Of a stretch of 64,000 nucleotides of DNA, positions 59,200-64,000 are shown one piece after another. The notes beneath the pieces are model-generated. The model did not search any database. It had not been told where the DNA came from and worked only from the letters and a program-made list of their open reading frames with translations. The first letter of the stretch is position 1. Every line of letters starts with the position of its first letter. This DNA comes from an uncultured Lachnoclostridium sp. (GTDB taxonomy: Bacteria > Bacillota > Clostridia > Lachnospirales > Lachnospiraceae), in the NCBI GenBank assembly GCA_948330435.1, contig CAOJBY010000001.1, forward strand, positions 195,419-259,418, in the 5' to 3' direction. The translations under genes and the position numbers were made by a program.

Positions 59200-60189
59200 A
59201 TGAAAACGGTGTACAAGAGAGAAATTGATCGCAATTATTTGATATTAGAACAGGATGAATTTCAAGATTACTATCAGGTAGGAATGCTGGTGAGAAATTG
59301 TATTTCCGGACTTTTAAAATGTAGCTTGAGCAGAATGGATAAAACCGCGGCTTTTTATTATGAAATTACATCAAAACAAAATTTGCGATTAGTCTTGGAA
59401 CGGCGGCATCTAAAAGCCATAGAGCTTGAGGCACTGTTAGAGCAGCTGTTGTTAGCGGCCAGAAACTGTGAGGAGTACCTTCTGGATACAGAGAAGCTTT
59501 TGCTGAATCCGGATTATATTTATCTGGATCCGGATAATTGGGAATTTTCTTTTTGCTTCTTTCCATTCTACAATATGGAAGGAGTAAATGAACTTTTGGA
59601 GTTGGCTGAATACCTTTTGGATCGCTTAGACAAACAGGATGGAGATGCAGTGGCACTTGGGTATGAGTTTTATCGAATGGCAGGAGAAGAAAATGCATCC
59701 ATAGAACAAATACTTTCTGCCTGGAGAAAAGAGCGGCAAGAGGGAAAAACGGAGATTACAAAACAAGAGGAAGAAATAGAAATACCGCAGACAGAAGCCA
59801 GAGGAGAAACCACATTTTTAAAGAAAGCATCCGGATTAATTTTGCACAGTGAGAATCCGTCCTATCCAAGCATGGAGATTTTAGAGGAACAATTTTTGAT
59901 TGGAAAGAAAAAAGATGCAGTGGATGGCCTGATCAAAGCCAGAGGAATCTCCCGTCTCCATGGGAAGATATCGAAGGAGGAAGGCATCTACTATCTCACA
60001 GATCTCAATTCTACCAATGGTACTTTCCTGAATGGCGGGCGCCTGGAAGTAAATGAAAAGGCACGGATTCGCCATGGTGACATTGTGGGGTTTGCGGATG
60101 TAAAATATGTGGTAGATCTTTCAGAAGAACTCCATTATAATAAAAGCAATACACTATCTAAGCAAATGGAGAATATAAATGATTTTTGA
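59200..60189 (+). CDS. DUF6382-FHA domain protein
   Basis: The 329-aa protein has an N-terminal DUF6382-like region (residues ~1-160; YLILEQDEFQDYYQVGMLVRN, LLLNPDYIYLDPDNWEFSFCFFP), a Glu-rich linker, and a C-terminal FHA domain (~225-315) with GISRLHGKI and DLNSTNGTFLNGGRLE, the phosphothreonine-binding loops. It likely regulates the Tad machine by binding a phosphorylated partner; a Ser/Thr kinase is not in this window. SD AAAGGAGGTG precedes ATG 59200. The tatD start lies within its last codons. Confidence 0.87.
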   Translation: MKTVYKREIDRNYLILEQDEFQDYYQVGMLVRNCISGLLKCSLSRMDKTAAFYYEITSKQNLRLVLERRHLKAIELEALLEQLLLAARNCEEYLLDTEKLLLNPDYIYLDPDNWEFSFCFFPFYNMEGVNELLELAEYLLDRLDKQDGDAVALGYEFYRMAGEENASIEQILSAWRKERQEGKTEITKQEEEIEIPQTEARGETTFLKKASGLILHSENPSYPSMEILEEQFLIGKKKDAVDGLIKARGISRLHGKISKEEGIYYLTDLNSTNGTFLNGGRLEVNEKARIRHGDIVGFADVKYVVDLSEELHYNKSNTLSKQMENINDF

Positions 60190-60946
60190 AAGTCATGCTC
60201 ACTACGATGATGAGGCCTTTGATGCAGATCGAGAAGAGATTTTAAAGGAATGCCGGAAACAGGGCGTTGATACAATTGTGAATGTAAGTGCCAGTTTGGA
60301 TTCAATAAGAAGCACACTAGCATTGACAGAGCGGCATACATTTATTTATGGAGCTGTAGGAATTCATCCAGATGAAGTTGGAGAATTAAATGAGGAAGCT
60401 TTTGCGTGGCTGCGAAAGCAGTGTAGTTATCCGAAAGTGGTGGCAGTGGGAGAAATTGGATTGGATTACTACTGGAATAAGGAAAAGCATGAAGTTCAGA
60501 AGTATTGGTTCCGGCGTCAAATGGAACTGGCGAAAGAGCAAGAACTTCCAATGATTATACACAGTAGAGAAGCAGCGGCAGACACCCTGGAAGAAGTGAG
60601 TAAGGCTCACTCACCAGGGCTTAGAGGAGTGATACATTGTTTCTCTTATTCACCGGAGATTGCAAAAGAGTATCTGAATATGGGATACTACATTGGAATA
60701 GGGGGAGTGGTCACTTTTAAGAATGCCAAAAAGTTAAAAGAAGTAGTGAAAATGCTGCCCTTGAATCGAATCCTTTTGGAAACAGATTGCCCCTATTTGG
60801 CTCCTGAACCTAATCGTGGAAAACGGAATTCTTCTTTATATCTTCCCTATGTGGCAGAAGCCATCGCACGGGTTAAAGGCATAGAGGCAGAAGAGGTTGT
60901 ACGGGTAACAAATAAAAATGCCAGAGCATTATATTTTAAAGAATAA
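60179..60946 (+). CDS. tatD: TatD-family metal-dependent DNase
   Basis: The 255-aa TIM-barrel hydrolase has HAHYDD at residue ~6, GEIGLDYYWN, IIHSREAAADT, HCFSYSPEIA and LLETDCPYLAPEP, all TatD metal ligands and signatures. It is a 3'-5' exonuclease linked to DNA repair and RNA quality control. ATG 60179 is 11 bp inside the FHA gene. In Bacillus tatD follows metG; here the DUF2508-bofA-Tad block lies between. rsmA begins 14 bp after the stop, while rnmV, usually between, is missing. Confidence 0.94.
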   Translation: MIFESHAHYDDEAFDADREEILKECRKQGVDTIVNVSASLDSIRSTLALTERHTFIYGAVGIHPDEVGELNEEAFAWLRKQCSYPKVVAVGEIGLDYYWNKEKHEVQKYWFRRQMELAKEQELPMIIHSREAAADTLEEVSKAHSPGLRGVIHCFSYSPEIAKEYLNMGYYIGIGGVVTFKNAKKLKEVVKMLPLNRILLETDCPYLAPEPNRGKRNSSLYLPYVAEAIARVKGIEAEEVVRVTNKNARALYFKE

Positions 60947-60960
60947 GGAGACTTCCTTTT

Positions 60961-61848
60961 ATGGACAGACCGGTGCCGACCCTGGGGATCCCCCAGAATA
61001 CCATTGCGGTTTTAAACAAATATCAATTTGTATTTCAGAAAAAATATGGACAGAATTTTTTGATTGATCCCCATGTTTTGGAGAAGATCATTCGGGCTGC
61101 CCGGATTGAGTCGGGGGATTTTATCGTTGAGGTAGGTCCTGGGATTGGAACATTGACGCAATACTTGGCGGCATCTGCCCGTCAGGTAGTGGCGATTGAG
61201 ATTGATAAAATGCTTATTCCTATATTAGAAGAGACCTTAAACGGCTATGATAATGTGTTGATCCTGAACGAGGATGTATTGAAAGTGGATATACGTCAAT
61301 TAGTAGAGACGCGAAACGGCGGACGACCTATAAAAATAGTGGCGAATCTTCCATATTATATAACCACACCTATTATTATGAGCCTTTTTGAGAATAAAGT
61401 GCCTTTGGAAAGCATTACGGTTATGGTCCAGAAAGAAGTGGCAGAACGGATGAAAACTGGTCCTGGCTCAAAAGATTATGGTGCTCTTTCCCTGGCAGTG
61501 CAGTATTATGCTTGTCCGGAGCTGATTGCAAATGTACCGCCTAATTGCTTTATGCCAAGACCTAAGGTGGGGTCCGCGGTGATAAAGCTGACCCGCCATG
61601 AGAAGCCGCCTGTCAATGTCGAAGATGAGGACCTGCTTTTTCGATTGATACGTGCCTCTTTTAATCAGCGCAGAAAAACGTTAGTAAACAGTTTGAATAA
61701 TGCATTTGACATTATAGTGCCAAAGGAAACGGTAGCGAAAGCCATTGCGGGGATGGGACTTCCACCAAGTGTTCGAGGAGAAGTATTAACACTGGAGCAA
61801 TTCGCAGAACTGGCAAACCGGCTGGGGGAAAAACAGAAAGTTTTATAA
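60961..61848 (+). CDS. rsmA: RsmA (KsgA), 16S rRNA A1518/A1519 dimethyltransferase
   Basis: The 295-aa SAM-dependent methyltransferase has GQNFLIDPHVLEKII, VEVGPGIGTLTQYLA and NLPYYITTPIIM (the NLPY catalytic motif), then a C-terminal helical domain with NQRRKTLVNSL. It dimethylates two adenosines at the 3' end of 16S rRNA. SD AAGGAG precedes ATG 60961. It is co-transcribed with tatD. Confidence 0.96.
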   Translation: MDRPVPTLGIPQNTIAVLNKYQFVFQKKYGQNFLIDPHVLEKIIRAARIESGDFIVEVGPGIGTLTQYLAASARQVVAIEIDKMLIPILEETLNGYDNVLILNEDVLKVDIRQLVETRNGGRPIKIVANLPYYITTPIIMSLFENKVPLESITVMVQKEVAERMKTGPGSKDYGALSLAVQYYACPELIANVPPNCFMPRPKVGSAVIKLTRHEKPPVNVEDEDLLFRLIRASFNQRRKTLVNSLNNAFDIIVPKETVAKAIAGMGLPPSVRGEVLTLEQFAELANRLGEKQKVL

Positions 61849-61959
61849 GAACAGACATGAGAAAGACAAGTTGGGCATAGAATATTCCAAAGAAAATAGC
61901 AACATTATTTGCCATGTAAAATAGGTGAATGTGAGAGCTGAATATGAGGAGGGATTTCT

Positions 61960-62838
61960 TTGTCCGATTATAAACGACTTGTTTCCTATATTTACGAGTA
62001 TGTTCAGGGAGAAAAAAGGGAGAGCGTAGGCTTTGTAAAAGTGAATGCTCGAGACGGTACCTGCAAGATTCAAATTCATATGAAAGGATTTTATGTCAGA
62101 GGACAGCAGCCTTACCGGGCTTATGTTTTTACACAGAGGAGAGAACAACTGACCGGGCAGCTTTTAGGAGAATTGGAAAGCAGAAACGGAGTGCTGGAGT
62201 GGAGTGGGACTACGGTGACCGAACACTTGATGAATGGTGGCTTTAGTCTGGAAGAAAGCAAGGGAATATATATAGAAGGGGAAGAACACATTTATGCGGC
62301 TCAGTGGGATGACTATCCGGTAGATGTGGAACGGTTCGTACCTCTGGGGAGGTCTGCCAGGCAGGCTTTGGTTAAACCAGATGGAGGAATGGTTTCGGAA
62401 GCGGAGGAAAAAGAGACAGAAATATTAAAAGCGGCGGAGTTAGAACCAGAGAAAAAAGTAGAGGAAAGGCGAGATACCCGGGAAGAACAATGGAAATATC
62501 TGGAAAATCGCTTTCCGGTTATGCAGTATGTGGATGGGAGCGGAGCAGTAATGTCCAGTATTCGGCTGGATCCTCAAAGCCTTACAAGAGTTCCGCGAGA
62601 TAAATGGGAATTAGGTAATAACAGCTTTCTCCTTCATGGAATATATCAATACCGCCATTTGCTGCTTCTGCGAAGAAAGGCGGAGAATAAGATAAATTAT
62701 TATATAGGAGTTCCGGGTGTTTATAATGATCAGGAACAGATGATGGCATCTATGTTTGGGTTTCAGGAGTTTCGAATGCTGAAAGAACCGGGGGTCAAGG
62801 AAGGGAGCTTTGGCTATTGGTGCAGGACTTTGGCATAA
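61960..62838 (+). CDS. DUF6128-like protein
   Basis: The 292-aa protein has no signal peptide or membrane segment. The N-terminal half (YKRLVSYIYEYVQGEKRESV, GTCKIQIHMKGFY) resembles what I recall as DUF6128 from Lachnospiraceae; I could not check it. A Glu/Lys-rich linker (~145-185) precedes a C-terminal half with DKWELGNNSFLLHGIYQYRHLLL and a Gly-rich end. TTG 61960 has GGAGGG 5-6 nt upstream. It is in the rsmA-tRNA deaminase unit. Function unknown. Confidence 0.7.
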   Translation: MSDYKRLVSYIYEYVQGEKRESVGFVKVNARDGTCKIQIHMKGFYVRGQQPYRAYVFTQRREQLTGQLLGELESRNGVLEWSGTTVTEHLMNGGFSLEESKGIYIEGEEHIYAAQWDDYPVDVERFVPLGRSARQALVKPDGGMVSEAEEKETEILKAAELEPEKKVEERRDTREEQWKYLENRFPVMQYVDGSGAVMSSIRLDPQSLTRVPRDKWELGNNSFLLHGIYQYRHLLLLRRKAENKINYYIGVPGVYNDQEQMMASMFGFQEFRMLKEPGVKEGSFGYWCRTLA

Positions 62839-62870
62839 AAGGGGCATCGGAGAGATAGAGGAGAAAGAAC

Positions 62871-63365
62871 ATGACAGAAGATGAAAAATATATGAAAGAA
62901 GCATTGAAGCAGGCGAAAAAGGCAGAGGTCCTGGAAGAGGTTCCAATTGGCTGTGTGATTGTACAAAATGGTCAAATTATTGCCCGAGGCTACAATCGCC
63001 GGAATACAGATAAGAATACACTTTCTCATGCAGAACTCAATGCCATTCGAAAGGCTAGTAAAAAGACAGGGGACTGGAGGTTGGAAGACTGTACCATGTA
63101 TATCACTCTGGAACCCTGTCAAATGTGTGCGGGGGCGATTGTGCAAGCCCGTGTGGGACGAGTGGTAATTGGAGCCATGAATCCCAAGGCGGGCTGTGCG
63201 GGATCTGTTCTGAATCTTTTAGAGTGTCCTGAGTTTAATCATCAGGCAGAGGTTGAACGAGGTATTTTAGAGGCGGAATGCAGTGAAATGTTAACAGAAT
63301 TTTTTCAACAGCTTAGAGAAAACAAGAAAAAGAAAAAACCTGTTGACAAACAAATAAAGGTCTAG
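62871..63365 (+). CDS. tadA: tRNA-specific adenosine deaminase (A34 to inosine)
   Basis: The 164-aa cytidine-deaminase-fold enzyme has the zinc site HAELNAIRKA (His and catalytic Glu) and PCQMCAGAI (two Cys). It converts A34 of tRNA-Arg(ACG) to inosine. SD GGAGAAAG precedes ATG 62871. This tadA is unrelated to the pilus ATPase of the same name at 52428. A consensus promoter for the next tRNA gene begins inside its last codons. Confidence 0.95.
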   Translation: MTEDEKYMKEALKQAKKAEVLEEVPIGCVIVQNGQIIARGYNRRNTDKNTLSHAELNAIRKASKKTGDWRLEDCTMYITLEPCQMCAGAIVQARVGRVVIGAMNPKAGCAGSVLNLLECPEFNHQAEVERGILEAECSEMLTEFFQQLRENKKKKKPVDKQIKV

Positions 63366-63371
63366 TATAAT
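63343..63371 (+). promoter_or_regulatory. Consensus promoter of tRNA-Ser
   Basis: TTGACA (63343-63348), 17-bp spacer, TATAAT (63366-63371). The -35 lies inside the end of the adenosine deaminase gene. Confidence 0.92.
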
Positions 63372-63427
63372 TACTTCTGCGTCACAGGTGACGTAGAAAA
63401 GAATATCGTTTGAAAGATAGAATTTCA

Positions 63428-63515
63428 GGAGAAATACTCAAGAGGCTGAAGAGGCGCCCCTGCTAAGGGTGTAGGTCGTGAAAGCGGCGCGAGGGTTCAA
63501 ATCCCTCTTTCTCCG
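63428..63515 (+). tRNA. tRNA-Ser(GCT)
   Basis: An 88-nt class II tRNA: acceptor GGAGAAA/TTTCTCC, anticodon loop CTGCTAA (anticodon GCT, reading AGC/AGT), long variable arm, T-loop TTCAAAT, discriminator G. CCA is not encoded. A T-rich tract follows. Confidence 0.95.
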
Positions 63516-63552
63516 TTTCTTTTCAAAAGGTATTTTTTTGCCCTTTCAGTCA

Positions 63553-63581
63553 TTGACAAAAGAAAGGGTGGATGATATAAT
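63553..63581 (+). promoter_or_regulatory. rRNA promoter P1
   Basis: TTGACA (63553-63558), 17-bp spacer, TATAAT (63576-63581): consensus in both hexamers. Confidence 0.92.
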
Positions 63582-63637
63582 ATAATTCCACCGCTTGAAA
63601 GAGCGAAAGTGTTCTTGTAAAAATACAAAAATAAGTG

Positions 63638-63667
63638 TTGACAAAGCGAGAACATATGTGGTATTAT
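63638..63667 (+). promoter_or_regulatory. rRNA promoter P2
   Basis: TTGACA (63638-63643), 18-bp spacer, TATTAT (63662-63667). Tandem promoters are usual for rRNA operons. Confidence 0.88.
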
Positions 63668-63827
63668 GTCAGAGTTGCGTGTTTGACGCAATGCAAGCGA
63701 ACCTTGATAACTAAACAGTGTAAAAACCTTGAAAATTCTAAGAGAAGAATTCAAAAACAGCCCTGTTCCAGAGATGGGATAGAGCAACCTAAAAACAGTA
63801 AGAACGGGAAGAATAGCTAGTAGTTGT

Positions 63828-63940
63828 TCTGACCAAAGATCAGACAAGGCGGAAACATCTTGTCACTAGGTTCGAAAGGACCTCACCAAGTGTCAAGATG
63901 TCGGTTTTGACTAGACTCGAAACCACCTCGCCAAGTCAAA
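63828..63940 (+). ncRNA. Structured rRNA leader with tandem hairpins
   Basis: The ~430-bp gap between tRNA-Ser and 16S holds the two promoters and a folded leader. Three hairpins follow each other: TCTGA/TCAGA (63828-63844), a 13-bp stem with one mismatch (63855-63867 with 63889-63901), and TTTGACT/AGTCAAA (63906-63940). The last two share a 29-nt repeat, at 63864-63892 and 63909-63937. The role is probably antitermination or processing of the 16S precursor. Confidence 0.7.
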
Positions 63941-63945
63941 GACTC

Positions 63946-64000
<55 letters not shown>

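Noticed and set aside
63366..63427. Expected SRP RNA (ffs) gene after the tRNA deaminase
   Set aside because: The gap is too short for SRP RNA; it holds the tRNA-Ser promoter and leader only.

Overview
This is about 64 kb of chromosome from a spore-forming, strictly anaerobic Firmicute, most likely a Lachnospiraceae member close to Blautia. The grounds are the 16S rRNA start at the right edge, the sporulation genes (spoIID, spoIIQ, spmA, spmB, bofA, a SleL-like enzyme), hydF, reverse rubrerythrin with PerR, T-box control of aminoacyl-tRNA synthetases, and several protein families typical of Lachnospiraceae. The left end is origin-proximal: mnmG-rsmG-parA-parB, with two perfect parS sites around the parA promoter.

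Layout. 1-6 kb: mnmG end, rsmG, parAB, a DUF4446 protein, serS and a DUF3881 protein. 6-9.2 kb: an AT-rich DUF3888 gene, tRNA-Arg(CCT), a Cys-cluster protein and a D-Ala-D-Ala carboxypeptidase. 9.3-15.3 kb: T-box-controlled ileS, then glycogen phosphorylase. 15.4-17.3 kb: spoIID and spoIIQ; the SpoIIQ LytM domain has lost its zinc ligands. 17.2-20.5 kb: GIY-YIG protein, hemolysin III, a heptad-repeat coiled coil, and an oxidative-stress group (BFD-type ferredoxin, reverse rubrerythrin, PerR) with two matching PerR-type palindromes. 20.5-25 kb: NlpC/P60 hydrolase, hydF, a PLP decarboxylase and a guanylate-kinase-like protein. 25.2-30.2 kb: holB-ricT-trmN6-DUF4015-rsmI-abrB, a recognisable variant of the Bacillus yaaO-to-abrB block.

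30.4-45 kb is the most unusual part. spmA and spmB, normally adjacent, are separated by about 13 kb. The insert holds (a) a PucR-type regulator divergent from a three-gene operon: an unrecognised 413-aa protein, a GcvT-like folate-dependent methyltransferase or demethylase, and a short-chain dehydrogenase; (b) an orphan 319-aa gene; (c) a lac locus of GH2 beta-galactosidase plus GPH-family transporter flanked by two AraC regulators. It also holds a 92-nt inverted-repeat element and a candidate 25-aa gene. The SpmA C-terminus is encoded by the reverse complement of the end of the PucR gene, which marks the left junction.

45-50.6 kb: a SleL-like LysM-GH18 enzyme, a DUF885 peptidase-like protein and T-box-controlled metG. 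50.6-60.2 kb: DUF2508 and bofA, then a complete tight-adherence (Tad/Flp) pilus operon: a 42-aa membrane protein, TadZ-, TadA-, TadB- and TadC-like proteins, a 56-aa Flp pilin, a DUF5702 pseudopilin-like protein, two TadE-like proteins, a prepilin peptidase and an FHA protein. This operon lies inside the metG-tatD-rsmA neighbourhood and its last gene overlaps tatD. 60.2-64 kb: tatD, rsmA, a DUF6128-like protein, tRNA adenosine deaminase, tRNA-Ser(GCT), then two rRNA promoters, a structured leader with a covarying hairpin repeat, and the first ~55 nt of 16S rRNA.
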